Shown here: positions 1 to 13,389 of the stretch, piece after piece | How positions within the stretch are numbered: the stretch's first letter is position 1 | Layout of the letters: every line of letters begins with the position of its first letter | Origin: Syngnathus acus | Lineage: Eukaryota; Chordata; Actinopteri; Syngnathiformes; Syngnathidae | NCBI RefSeq assembly: GCF_901709675.1 | Contig: NC_051088.1 | Location: forward strand, 18,675,193-18,739,192 | Direction: 5' to 3' | Length of the DNA: 64,000 nt | The notes under the pieces: generated by a model | Told to the model about the DNA's origin: nothing | Database searches by the model: none | What the model saw: the letters and a program-made list of their open reading frames with translations, nothing else | Made by a program: the position numbers and the translations under genes

Positions 1-3589
<3,589 letters not shown>

Positions 3590-3880
3590 TCATGCTGAAT
3601 GGAGACAAATGCTGTTCTGGCCCGTACTGAAGGCAATGAAAAGAACCATTTCTCTCTACCTACAGATCAATGGGCTCCCATTCAATTAGAAAATCTGAAA
3701 CCCATTAGCACCAGCTAATGACCCCATTCTGGGGAGCTGCGAAGCGCTGGCCTCGGGGTAGGAGGGTGACGGGTGGGGGAGCTAGAAAAGCATCCCGGAA
3801 GGGTGGGGGATTTCTTTAACTGCATTCATTAATGGTGCATTACACTTCTTCAGAGTCGTATTGGCCACATAACACACTTT
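3590..3880. promoter_or_regulatory. Candidate conserved non-coding element
   Basis: This is balanced-composition, repeat-free sequence with AT-rich homeodomain-type cores (CAATTAG near 3685, CATTAGCACCAGCTAATG near 3702-3719, CATTAATGG near 3827-3835) set in non-AT-rich context. The CATTAGC..GCTAATG pair forms a short dyad. No frame is coding-like. The texture resembles vertebrate enhancers in gene deserts, but conservation cannot be shown from one genome. Confidence 0.3.
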
Positions 3881-4957
3881 CTGGCTAGCAGGGTGTTGAA
3901 TGCTTTGTCCCCTTGGTCCTTTATCAGAAAACGCAATTTTCCACTTCCTTGTGGCCCTGGTAACTGGAATGGAACTCAGTGGAGCAAAGACCTCCACCGA
4001 GACTCAACTCCCCGTACAACTGCACACCTCCGGTTACAGCTATTACATGTGGTGTAATTTTGTCACTTAGAAATGAAGGAAACATGCTGCAAATTAAGGG
4101 CAAAACACTTAAGCCGCAATTCCATCAAGTTTGCTTGGCCATGAAATGGTTCGGAAATATTTAGCCCAGCGTGTGTTTCCACTGTGTAAGCCGAATGACG
4201 ACCGCTACATCAAACTCTGAATATTGTGTAGCATCAGAGCAACATTTATTAATAAGCGAACACAGTCATCAATTTGTGTTCTTTCTAATAAAGATCCTGC
4301 AAAGTGTATGCTGAGATTTGGTTCTAAATACAGATCTACCCTGTGTAGTACTTCATTGTGGAAATTAAGTTTTAAGGTTGCAGTTCCTTGTCTATACAAC
4401 TTCATTTGATGACCGATTGTGCATCTGGTCAACATGGTGAGATATATTCCAGCCATCAAGTGGATGCATGTTCTTATGTGTAATGCTATACAAAGTAGTG
4501 TCCATTTTTTCCAGGACAAGTAGTGATATTTGACTGACAGGTAACAGTTGAGCAGGGTGTAGTTGCAGCACAGTAGGCAGACACACCCAAAGTGTCTGGG
4601 AGAGCAAAGAATTGCTTGATTTTATATTTTCAAGCCTCTTTTTTTTTTTATACAGCACCCAGCTTTTTAAAAAAATCATTCATATTTTGCAGTGCTGTGA
4701 ACAACTCTGTGTGGCGTGTGTCATATTTAGAAGACATACTTGTATTTTATCTTTCGTAGGGACTGTATAATTAAACTTAACATTGACGTAAGACTTCCCT
4801 GTCGACCAATCATTACATAGCAGTATGTTTTAACTACATCCGGTGCTAACATGCATACACACACCCCAAAAAAGGGCGCTGAAAAGCCAAACAGTGCAAT
4901 TCATCTTGTTTTGCTACCCATCACAACTTTTGACAGGGACAGACCATTTTGAATTCA
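3881..4957. other. Non-coding stretch, no gene seen
   Basis: This is moderately AT-rich sequence. Open frames on the minus strand (for example 4205-4519) have no recognisable domain. A poly-T run lies near 4639-4650 and a CACACACCCC patch near 4857-4866. Confidence 0.55.
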
Positions 4958-5035
4958 GTTTGTAACCAAACCAACCGACATGTATGGTTTTCAAAAGGGG
5001 GAGGTTGCCAGAGTACCCTGAGAGAAACCCACATC
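4958..5035 (+). repeat. Degenerate fragment of a common teleost dispersed repeat
   Basis: The order ACATGTATGGTTTT, GGGGGAGG, CCAGAGTACCCTGAGAGAAA then CCCA matches the internal part of the fish repeat that reads CATG..TTTTTGGGATGTGGGAGG..CGGAGTACCCGGAGAAAACCC. It is in the same orientation as the longer copy at 6575-6785. Family membership is from memory, not from a search. Confidence 0.5.
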
Positions 5036-5087
5036 CTGTAAATAGACAGCGGACACAAACGCTTGAGCAGACACAGTATGCAATTCA

Positions 5088-5126
5088 AATAAATAAATAA
5101 ATGAACCAATATAAATAAATAAATAC
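5088..5126. repeat. (AAAT)n short array
   Basis: Two runs of AAAT/ATAA units (5088-5103 and 5111-5126) are separated by a short non-repeat interruption. They lie at the junction between two dispersed repeat fragments, a common place for a simple-repeat tail. Confidence 0.75.
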
Positions 5127-5270
5127 TCTTCCAACGCAAAGGTTTGGGTTCAATCCCCACTCCCAAGTATCCTTGAGTAAGATACTGACCCCCCCCAGTT
5201 GCTCCGTCATTAGGTAAATGAGAAAGTCAGTGTGAAGCACTTTGAGGGCCATCACTCGTGGAAAAGCGAG
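5126..5270 (+). repeat. SINE-like repeat remnant with tRNA-type B box
   Basis: GGTTTGGGTTCAATCC (5141-5156) resembles a tRNA B box. It is followed by TATCCTTGAGTAAGATACTGACC and then GTGTGAAGCACTTTGAGGGCC and GGAAAAGCGAG. The last parts resemble the fish repeat tail GTAAAGCGCTTTGAG..AGAAAAGCGC. The copy is degenerate and has no ORF. The family is recognised from memory. Confidence 0.6.
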
Positions 5271-5924
5271 ACCATTTACCTTTCAGATACTGGATCTCCA
5301 AAAAAGAAATGCTACTTTGCCCATGACCCTCTTCACAAACCTTGCGAAGAACAGCAATTAAACCTTATTCTAAAAAAAGTGAAATGGTCCAGCATTGCAA
5401 CTTTTGTGCTCACCAAAATTGACAGCCATGCATGCACAGGAAAAGAGAGGAAGCGGAGGCATGCAAGCACTTAAACGGATAAAAAGGGGCGGATACCGCA
5501 GCGTTTACAGGTAGGAACCATGTGGCTACAAGCAGAGATTGGACGCCATGGTCAGAGTCCATATCCTGTGTCTTAAAGCGAGCTGCAGCCTTAGGCGCTG
5601 GAGGGGGGGGCAGCTTTAATGGGGAGGCAGTGTGCCACTGGTAAACACATGCTGAAGTACATCGAAAACACTGCTGGCAAGGAATTAGGTCATTTGTGAT
5701 AAGCATGAAAGCTGGAAAACCTCACAATCATTTTGGCCCGTGCTAAGACGAAAGAGTCCCCGGAGAGACATTTGTTCAGCTTGATGTTTCGTTTACCTCA
5801 ATAGCATTGTTAGCTTAGACATCTAAATCAAACTCTGCTTTGGTTTATTGCAGGGAAACATCCGTTTTACAAGTAACTCATAGCACATAACCTAATAGAA
5901 GAGCAAAAAAGAAATACTTTTAAC
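5271..5924. other. Non-coding stretch, no gene seen
   Basis: No exon with convincing splice sites is present and no further repeat is recognised. A G-run (5598-5610) interrupts an otherwise mixed sequence. Confidence 0.55.
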
Positions 5925-6125
5925 ACTGAGATCCCTTGTGACTCATGCTGCAGATGTGGAGCCCAATCCAATATAAAGCTATCAATGAAATCATCATATT
6001 ACATTTCACAGCAACATTCATACGCAGCGAATGAGCCTTGAAAACAGTTGCATGAGCTAATAAGTTGGCCGGGTTTGGCGGTAGCGAGGTTAATGACAAA
6101 AGCAGTGGCTGTGTCATTATTCAGA
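5925..6125. promoter_or_regulatory. Candidate conserved non-coding element
   Basis: This is a repeat-free stretch with even composition and several regulatory-type cores (ATCAATGAAATCATCATATTAC, CATTCATACGC, GAGCTAATAAG, GTTAATGAC). The open frames are not protein-like. Regulatory function is inferred from texture alone. Confidence 0.25.
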
Positions 6126-6574
6126 AAGAAAGAAAAACATTTGTCACTATTTCGCTCACTCTGTAGTGAAGATCACGTACTGGCGTGATCATTTGTGCAG
6201 ATTTGTAGCGAGGGTTTGGTGGATGAGAGCCAGGTCAAGGCGGGAGGGCAGAGGACACTCATGCTGTGTTCTGCATTGCTTCACTGTGTGTTTCGATGAG
6301 GAAAAAATAGCACTCTGAGTCATTCTTGATAAAAAACATACAGCAGTGACATAAATGAATATGATTAAAAATACATTTTTGTCACACTTTCTGTCCAGTT
6401 TAGACATCAAATGTAGAGGTCCAATAACTAAAGGGTGGATCGAGAGAGCATTACATCTTTTGTGTGTCGACGCGACTGATATAAAGAAATAATACACAAT
6501 GTATTATTACGAATAGTTATTGTGGTTTGCGGAGAAAGGTTCGAAGCCAATTTTGTTTCTTGTTTTTGGATGTC
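6126..6574. other. Non-coding stretch, no gene seen
   Basis: This is AT-rich sequence without a recognised repeat. The 102-codon minus-strand frame at 6189-6497 resembles no protein I know and has no supporting splice context. Confidence 0.55.
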
Positions 6575-6785
6575 TATTCATCCATTTGTTTTCTTTCACT
6601 TATCCCCTTCAGGGTCATGAGGAAGCTGGAGCGTTCTCCAGCTGATTTTGGGCAGGACACCCCGAACTGATTGCCAGGCAATTGCAGGCCACAGGCAGCC
6701 ACTCACTCTCAAATACACAAGTGGGCCAACTCAGTTCACCAAACATGCGCATTTTTGGATTGTGGGGGGAAACTCACACAGGGGA
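6575..6785 (+). repeat. Longest copy of the common teleost dispersed repeat
   Basis: The copy starts ATTCATCCATTTG, then reads CACTTATCCCCTTCAGGGTC, GGAGC..TCTCCAGCTGATTTTGGG, CACCCCGAACTGATTGCCAG and CAAACATGCGCATTTTTGG, and ends TTGTGGGGGGA. That is the order known from many fish genomes. It has no ORF of its own. Fragments of the same family lie at 4958, 9995, 18331 and 31510. Its 3' edge is about 250 bp upstream of the candidate exon at 7034. Confidence 0.8.
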
Positions 6786-7033
6786 TTACGTACACAAAAA
6801 GCAAAAAACCAAGTCAAGCCTTTAAAATGTATTTAATGTTAAGCGCTGAAAGCATATTCTATTTTGATTTTGGTTAAGTCCATTTCACACACACGCAAAA
6901 ACACACTGGGGCGCCTCCAACCAAATACTATGCTGAATTCATTTTCGGTGTTACACTGTGATGATGTCACTCTATGTACCACTGAGAGCCATAACACGAG
7001 GAGCAGAACCCAACAGCACCGAGTGACAGAAAC
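6786..7033. other. Upstream flank of the candidate exon
   Basis: No TATA box with an obvious initiator is visible. If the exon at 7034 is real, this would be its 5' UTR or proximal promoter. GAGTGACAG directly before it is a poor splice acceptor because it lacks a pyrimidine tract. Confidence 0.3.
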
Positions 7034-7138
7034 ATGGCTGAAGACAACGCGAGGTTCTTCGAGCACTTGCAAAGAATTTATTCTAGGAAGAGAGATAGAC
7101 ATGAGGCCGTACGGGGAGCACGAGGGAGGAGAGGCAAG
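7034..7138 (+). CDS. Candidate first coding exon, unknown protein
   Basis: An ATG in good context (AAACATGG) opens 35 codons without a stop. The segment ends at AAG|GTGAGT, a near-perfect splice donor in phase 0. The predicted peptide begins MAEDNARFFEHLQRIYSRKR and continues with a strongly basic Arg/Gly-rich tail. It could form an amphipathic helix followed by a basic segment. No signal peptide or membrane segment is seen. The codons are GC- and CpG-richer than the surrounding DNA. I do not recognise the protein and assign no function. Reading on past the donor gives low-complexity sequence and then a Thr-His run from the CA array at 7303, which supports stopping at the donor. No matching downstream exon can be named. 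It could also be a chance ORF. Confidence 0.35.
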
Positions 7139-7302
7139 GTGAGTAATGCGGGAACGACATGGCATGCGGGTGGAGGGCATACACGGGCTCTTTCCCTAAG
7201 AAGTGCTAACTTGGACAGTGGGAGGAATTTCTGTGGTTTATCCAACGAGAGCAGCTCCATCTGTATAAACTGTAGACTGCCAAATTGTAGGATCCATGCG
7301 CG

Positions 7303-7313
7303 CACACACACAC

Positions 7314-7380
<67 letters not shown>
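7303..7380. repeat. (CA)n microsatellite
   Basis: A CA array of 78 bp has a single G interruption at 7318 and is then perfect for 30 units (7321-7380). It lies about 165 bp downstream of the candidate donor at 7139, so it would be intronic if that exon is real. Confidence 0.97.
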
Positions 7381-7382
<2 letters not shown>

Positions 7383-8154
7383 GGTTGCCAGAATGTCGAC
7401 TCCCTCAGTCAGAGGAGCTGAGAAACTTAACTCCCTCATCACCTCCTCAGATAAGCAGAGCTCATAATATGCTGATAAAAAAAACACAGTTACAAGAAAT
7501 CAGCACACAGATGAAAAAAGAAGTCACGTGCGTGTGTTTTGAACCGCAAACAAACTTTGAGAATGGAGAAGGTTCCTTGGCCTCCTTTACCTTCAGAGTA
7601 CTCGAAGTGATTGTTGCACACACCTCTCTAATGACAGTGATGTGGAGACAGAGGTTATGTAAGTGTGAGTTGCAGTCACAATCCACTCCACTTAGACGTG
7701 ACTCAGCTGGCCCACTGCCTCTTGCCGTAAGTGAGTGCGTGTGTGTGTGTACACGTGTGATGAAGAAGACAAAGGGGTAGAGTTGACGAAAAACACAAAA
7801 TGCTGTTTGATTTTATTTTCATGCTGGGTAGGTCACAGTGAGCCTAAAGTCAGCCTTTTTTGGATGTCATATTTAAAATGACGCACTCACTGATTACATT
7901 CGCATGGTTGCTCAGGTTAATCTGCTCGAAAATGAGAGGATATTCAAGTGTGTGTATGTGTGCATGAGTGTTAATGCGACACACACACACACTGGCCCCT
8001 TAGTTTCCCAGCAGTCCTTATGGCAGAGGACTGACATCTTTCCACAGGATGTGAGACCTGTGTGATCATCCATCACTGCTTGCGCGAGTGAGTGAAACTC
8101 TACAGCGCCTCCTTTCGTACTTCAGTCAGCATTGCTCGCAAATGCACGTATTCT
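7381..8154. other. Non-coding stretch with short CA/GT runs
   Basis: Short alternating runs occur at 7736-7752 (GT) and 7979-7992 (AC). The open frame through this region is the continuation of the 7034 frame and is not protein-like. No exon is supported. Confidence 0.5.
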
Positions 8155-8205
8155 ACACACACACACACACACACACGCACACACACGCACACACACATGC
8201 ACACG
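8155..8205. repeat. Imperfect (CA)n microsatellite
   Basis: This is an AC array with GC and TG interruptions. It belongs to a cluster of CA arrays between 7.3 and 8.4 kb. Confidence 0.95.
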
Positions 8206-8316
8206 TACTTATTCACAACTTCAATAGCTTGTGTCTCTTTAAAATGTTGCTCTCCTTTCACCATGGGGGCAGGGTTATACTCAGTAAGTCACTGGGCTGT
8301 CCCTGGCACAGACTCA

Positions 8317-8371
8317 CTCACACACGCACGCACACACACAAAAACACACACAAACGCACACGCACACACAC
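8317..8371. repeat. Imperfect (CA)n microsatellite
   Basis: The CA array is interrupted by CGCACG and by two AAA interruptions. It is older and more degraded than the array at 7303. Confidence 0.93.
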
Positions 8372-8763
8372 TTAAAGCGCTCCATGTTTATGAGTGGATC
8401 TGGCTTAATTCCCAGAGCCTTGGGGCTGCACGGCCCCAGCACCAAGTCACTTAACCCTTCAGGAGCTCGCAGAGCGCCATATGAATGCCAAACAGGAGCA
8501 TCAGCTATATATATCAACACTAGGCCTTTGTGGCCAAACGCCAAAAAGAGTCTTTTCACCTAATATCAACAAGTCCACACCAACAAACATTCTTTCCATG
8601 AAAGCCTCAACAGCCAAAGTTTAAAACTGAGCTTTTCCTTTAACGCTCTGCCCAACTCTAGCAGTTAACTGTTTCGGAGCACTAAGAGAGCTGATCAACA
8701 ATAGAGAAATATTCTATAATGTTTATGAGCTTTGAAATTGAATTTGAAATTGAAAATGGAAAT
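8372..8763. other. Non-coding stretch, no gene seen
   Basis: This is mixed sequence without a recognised repeat. A short internal duplication (TTGAAATTGAATTTGAAATTGAAAATGG) lies at about 8732-8758. Confidence 0.5.
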
Positions 8764-8881
8764 ATTTATATATGTATTTGATTGATTTATATATATAAAG
8801 TAAAATAATCTATAATATATATATGGTCTGTATATATATGTGTGTGTATATACGTATATATACACTATATACATATATACA
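8764..8881. repeat. (TA)n/(TATG)n AT-rich low-complexity tract
   Basis: A run of TATATA, TGTGTG and ACATATAC units contains very little other sequence. It probably melts easily or extrudes small cruciforms. It borders the CA-rich cluster. Confidence 0.9.
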
Positions 8882-9994
8882 CTGTCGCAAACCTCAAACT
8901 GTCAAAATGTCAACATTACAAGAACTACAAAAAATCCCAGCTTCTTTTGAGTTCCCAGGCACCACTTTGTTCAAGTTGTATCACCTTATTTTGCTTTTGC
9001 AAACTCGCATCAACATTATACTGCCTAAAAAACGAATATGTGGGGAGAAAAAAAGTACTTGAAAAATACAGCGACGATATACAATGTGGACATAGTGTCT
9101 GCAGACATGCTTGAAATCTGACATCAGACAGTCTGACGTAGCCTGACATATTGCAAAGCACACCAGGCAGCAGCAGATAATGACCAGAAAGCACTTTGGA
9201 CCACCTCGCAGACAGCATGGACGTTTAAGGAATGTAAGGCCACCGAGAGCTGATGTAAAGTGTGTTAAGTGTGATGGGCACCGTGACGGATGCTTTGACC
9301 TTATCGGCATCATCTGCAGAATTTGACTGTGAAAGATGATGGACCTGCTCTCTGTTCCCTGCAAAATAGATCCCCAAGGCACTATAGCTGCCTCAATAAC
9401 CATGTCAACTCGGAGGCAGGGCTATTGCCCTCGCACCTTTACCAGAGCATAACCCTTTAAAACCATCCCGAGAGGGTCCGGCCTAATAATAGGATATGAA
9501 TGTGATTCTATGGAAATGATAGTGCAGCACAAAATTAAATGGCAGTCAAATGTATGTTAATCACTAAATCCATGGGTTGTATACGCACTAACACAGAGGA
9601 AGTGAAAGCAAGACTTTGGGGTATTTCAATTATAAATGTTGCAAACAAAGGAAACCCAGCACCGATGGGTTTGAAAAAAAAACAGCATATACTCACACGA
9701 GACAACGTGCACACTCATTGTAAGTACAGTTGCTGAAGGGTGTTCTATAATTCTAGTGTGTGTTAATGACTCTCCCAGGCACGCTGGAGAAGACGTTAAA
9801 AACTTAAGCTGTGATTTACTGTGCGGCGATGCAAGCTGGGGCACGACCTAAAGAGTCTCACCATGGCACGGACACGTGTGTCATTCTATAATGTATGGAC
9901 AGATGTGCTCACACAATCCTAACCACTGAGTCAGAATTTAACAAACACACTATTTCAATTGATTATTGTCACATATATTTCTTAATTTCTTTGC
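8882..9994. other. Non-coding stretch, no gene seen
   Basis: The largest frame is on the minus strand (8981-9403, 140 codons). It contains several Cys and Trp residues but matches no domain I know and lacks a convincing start or splice context. No repeat is recognised. Confidence 0.5.
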
Positions 9995-10118
9995 CCTGCA
10001 AATAGCTGGAGACCAGTTTAGGATGTAGTCTGCCTTTTGCCCAATGTCAGTAGAGATAGGCTCCAGCATCCCCCGCATCCCTGAATGGGATAAGCGGTGT
10101 TGAAAATGAATGGATAAA
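9995..10118 (-). repeat. Teleost dispersed repeat, opposite-orientation copy
   Basis: GCTGGAGACCAGTTTAGGATGTAGTCTGCC, then AATGTCAGTAGAGATAGGCTCCAGC, ATCCC..GGGATAAGCGGTGTTGAAAATGAATGG match the reverse orientation of the repeat at 6575. The terminal ATGAATGGATAA corresponds to the tail that often seeds (GGAT)n arrays. Confidence 0.8.
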
Positions 10119-11164
10119 AATTTTGATCCGATCCGGGCTTTCAGGCAGAACAAATCATTCTGACATGTGCAGATTGATGGAATTTACAGGAAATAGTAGT
10201 AGAAGACAAAGAAGCTGTCGCGACTTCCATCGTTTCACTCATCAATGTACCGTACAATTGACAGTAAACTTGAGAAAGGTCCACTGCACTCCTTGTGCAG
10301 GTTGAATGGCCTGCAGCCACAAAACAATCCATTTTGCAAAAAAGATCACCAAAGATGCACTTACAAAAGGCCAAAGACTTACCAAAACTACTGCAGGCCT
10401 GTATTGAAAGAAAAGAAAACACGTGTTCATGGCATTCAAGTTCCAGAATGCTACATTGCACAAGTTTCACTCAGTCAAGCAAAAATAAATACAAAAGAAG
10501 AGCCAGCCACCTGTCATGGTTTGGATACCGTAAAACACGCACAGGCTTCAAATTCAATCACCTGTATTTGTCCTGGATCCACAGACCGAGCCCAGAGATT
10601 ACTTATGATTTGTATCCTAGGATATTCTCTGACATGAGCTGTGTTATTGATGGAGTATGTCTGGTTTGAGAAGGATTTGATGATTTCAAGTAACCATTCC
10701 CAATAGCTTGTGAAGCTTTTAGTCCATTTCCAACAGCGTTGCTCTAGCCCTCCACGGTAACATGCACAGGTTACATTGCCTGTGGAGAAGAACCTCGGAG
10801 GAGGACTGGGAATGACAGCTCAGGCACAAAAAAAAGTGGACCAAATGAAATTAAGTTGGCAGTGAGGAAGCGAGAGGAAAAGATAGAGGATATAAGAATT
10901 GATGAAAAGAGGAAAAATGAGTGGGTGGAACAGATGCAGTTCTGACAAATGAAAGCGACAGAGAGTTATTCTCCCTATCTTTTTGAAAGTTAGTTGAATC
11001 TCTGGAGGTTTAATTGAATTCAAAATAAGTCAGGAGCCAGAAAGTTTCTGCAAGGCTTGACGCCACAGATGAAGAACTGGTGAATGACAGGAGAGACCGT
11101 TCCATAAAAGTGTCATCCAGATGAGTCCCGCGTCAGGCAGAAAAGGTTCGACCACATACTCAGG
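10119..11164. other. Non-coding stretch, no gene seen
   Basis: Overlapping frames of up to 130 codons (10245-10637, 10295-10669) look like chance ORFs. Their residues are neither domain-like nor bounded by clear splice sites. No repeat is recognised. Confidence 0.5.
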
Positions 11165-11290
11165 TAAATTGATCTCACGGGAGAGTGAGTACGTTTGGAA
11201 TAAAAATGGGGAAAAAAAGGAAGGCAAGGAATGAAAATGAAGAGGAATGAGGAAAAAAATGGGAGAAGGGGAAAAGGAACATGGGATGAG
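11165..11290 (+). other. Purine-rich strand
   Basis: The plus strand here is dominated by runs of G and A, so the minus strand reads as Ser/Phe/Pro low complexity. Such asymmetry can support triplex formation. It explains the Phe-rich minus-strand frames as artefacts. Confidence 0.6.
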
Positions 11291-11600
11291 GTTTGAGGGT
11301 GGACACGGGCACGGCTTCAAAAAACTGGAGAGGTTTTGCTTGGGCCCTGCCTGACGTGCAATGTTGACTCCAGAGCAAACAGAAGTGAACAAAGAGGCCG
11401 CTGTCTGGGTCAGGGTGGGTCGGCGAAGGGGACAGCAACACCGACATGTGAAATGTGACAGATCTATTTTAGGGTTGAGCCGCCCATTCAAAATGTGGTG
11501 TCAGGGTCAAAGGGTCAAGGGCAGGGCTGGAGGATCCCAAGCACATTTTGAGATTGATTTTACTGTAATGGAATGAAGTAATCTGTTTTTTTCTTTACAG

Positions 11601-11682
11601 GTCCAACCCCAAGAAGCTATGAAAGGGAAAAAGAAGTAAAAGGGAGAGCTCTGTGGATTGAAAATGATCGTGTCTTTTGCAG
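11601..11682 (+). CDS. Weak candidate exon with strong acceptor
   Basis: A strong acceptor (CTGTTTTTTTCTTTACAG) ends at 11600. The frame starting at 11603 stays open through a donor-like CAG|GTACAC (11681-11688). It runs on to a TAA at 11708-11710 that is embedded in AATAAA (11706-11711). The peptide would begin PTPRSYEREKEVKGRALWIE and be about 35 residues if terminal. No protein family is recognised. It could be an 82-bp internal exon, a terminal exon with a polyadenylation signal, part of a non-coding RNA, or chance. The other two frames stop early. Confidence 0.18.
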
Positions 11683-11710
11683 GTACACCCTTCTGATTCT
11701 TTTTAAATAA

Positions 11711-12135
11711 ACACACGCACCCTTCCACTCCTCCGTCACTCGTTTAAAGGAGTAAGAGGGAAGTCATAGCTGAGTGTTTATTTTCTAATAGTTAATTTTG
11801 CAATGATGACAGCTGTGCTTTTGTCAAGATGTCATCCTCATGCCGTGTTTGTGTGGACTTTTGTATTGCTTTGATTAGATTTCATTTTCTGACGTAATGT
11901 CTTCTTTTCCTGTATTCCATCTATGTTCATGCCTTGTATGTCTCGTCCTCCTGTTGCTTGCGTCAACCAATCGGGTCCCTCCATCCGTTCATGTCGTTTC
12001 CAGGTGTGCCTCGATGGCTCCCCAGCTTGCTTAATACTTTGCTAATTCAGTGTTTTGATACTTTCACGTGCACGTTTTTCAACAAAGGTAAAATTTTCTC
12101 ATAGAAGTACTAACAAGTATCGTTGGCTATTCTAG
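11711..12135. other. T-rich non-coding stretch, possible old retroelement remnant
   Basis: The T- and GTTTG-rich texture with GTTCATGTCGTTTCCAGGTGTGCCTCG near 11988-12014 resembles the terminal part of a fish retroelement I have seen in other teleost genomes. The same texture recurs at 36755-37035. The match is weak and from memory. A TACTAAC branch-point-like heptamer lies at 12109-12115. Confidence 0.2.
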
Positions 12136-12278
12136 AAATTGGTGACGAGAACAAGGTCTTGACAAACCCGTTCTCCGATCTAACCCCTTCTCATGCCCTC
12201 ACCTGCACTCTGGTTCGGCCCTATCAGCAGCATCCAAGCAGAGGGGCTGATTATGCAGGCAGCTGTCAGCTTTCTCAG
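12136..12278 (+). CDS. Weak candidate 143-bp internal exon
   Basis: The segment begins after CTATTCTAG, preceded 20 bases upstream by a perfect TACTAAC branch-point motif. It ends at CTCAG|GTGAGG, a strong donor. One frame is open throughout and would encode about 47 residues, including TNPFSDLTPSHALTCTLVRP. The pyrimidine tract of the acceptor is weak. No protein family is recognised. The segment lies at the edge of a CpG-rich block. It may be a coding exon, an exon of a non-coding RNA, or chance. Confidence 0.2.
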
Positions 12279-13110
12279 GTGAGGCCCCCGCCCCCCAGGC
12301 GACAGTTCAACCGCGTCAGACTGAGGTTATGCCGCCGAGCCTGACAGTCGTATGAACAACACAGAGAAAAGAATGCTAATGGCTCAAATCAGATCAGCGC
12401 TGAGATGAGAGGCTGGCGCAGAGTAGGCGAAGTGGTGGGCGCTGGCAGGCAATCCCGATCATCTGTCATTCAGGCGCGGCCTCGTGATTGCGTCTATTTG
12501 TTGTGCATGTCGGAGACGGAAACGCCGGCCGCCCAGGATGATACCCCCAGTCTCTGACATGTTTTCCCTCCTCGCCGCCTTGAAGTTTGAGAGATGAAGG
12601 TGCGGGCTGGCACAATGCGATGGATGGATGTGCGAGGCTATATACAGTGCCGCGCATGGTTCCTTTATTCTTCCAGTGAGCACGCCTTGCGCATCTTTTA
12701 TCAAGCTGCCGTAACTCCACCTCCATCTTTGACTCTCTGTCTGCCTGGGAGCCATACCTTCGTGCAGAAAAAGGCAAAAAACTGAGCGCCGTTTCCTTTT
12801 CTGAATAATGCTGAGTTCAATATTATTTTGTTTTGAACTTCAGCTCAGCGCTTGCCTCCTCTCTGCTGCGGGGCAACTCCTTCATGATGAGAGACGAAAA
12901 GCTTTAGCGCCATCACTTACGGGCAGTCAAACAGCCTCGTGTGTGGTGAGAACCGGGAATCTGCGATTGAGCCGAAGACTGCCGCTCGCTCGCCTTCCTT
13001 CCCTTGGTTGCCGCGGTTCGTCTTTAAACGTCTCATTGCGCTCGCTTTCGCAGGACTACAGACAGAACGTTAAAGCCTACATGTGCATGTGTTCCCGCCA
13101 TGACTGAATA
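12279..13110. promoter_or_regulatory. CpG-rich block, possible promoter or conserved element
   Basis: CpG dinucleotides are visibly more frequent here than anywhere else in the window (GGCGCGGCCTCG near 12474, ACGCCGGCCGCC near 12522, TGCCGCTCGCTCGCC near 12979, GGTTGCCGCGGTTCG near 13006). A TATA-like GGCTATATACAG lies at 12636-12647. A donor-like GTG|GTGAGA lies at 12943-12948 and an acceptor-like CTTTCGCAG ends at 13053. Unmethylated-looking CpG content in a fish genome suggests a promoter or regulatory element, but no transcript can be defined. Confidence 0.3.
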
Positions 13111-13389
13111 ATGTATCCTGACAGCAGAGACAGATGGATATATGATCACCAGCTAAAGAGGATTGCTGTGACACCGAACCAGGAAGTGCTTGTCAAACTA
13201 CGTTACGACTGTCGGCCTTGAATCCAATGTAGATCTCTTTCAGCCTCGGCTCCATTGTCAGACATCATCAGTGAGCGAGAAAGTTTTACCTTTCAAATGA
13301 GAAGAAAATTAGCTGAACTGGTTGAACTGTCATGTTCCCTAAACTTCAGCTCAAATACCTTCAAACCCAAACAGCTTGACACGCCAACT
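13111..13389. other. Non-coding stretch, no gene seen
   Basis: This is even-composition sequence between the CpG-rich block and the homeodomain-motif stretch. No repeat or exon is recognised. Confidence 0.45.

Noticed and set aside
7139-7780. Continuation of the 248-codon ATG frame beyond 7138
   Set aside because: It reads through a strong splice donor and a CA array and loses protein-like composition. Only the first 35 codons are kept as a candidate exon.
8981-9403. 140-codon minus-strand frame
   Set aside because: The Cys spacing does not fit any finger or knot family I know. It probably arose by chance.
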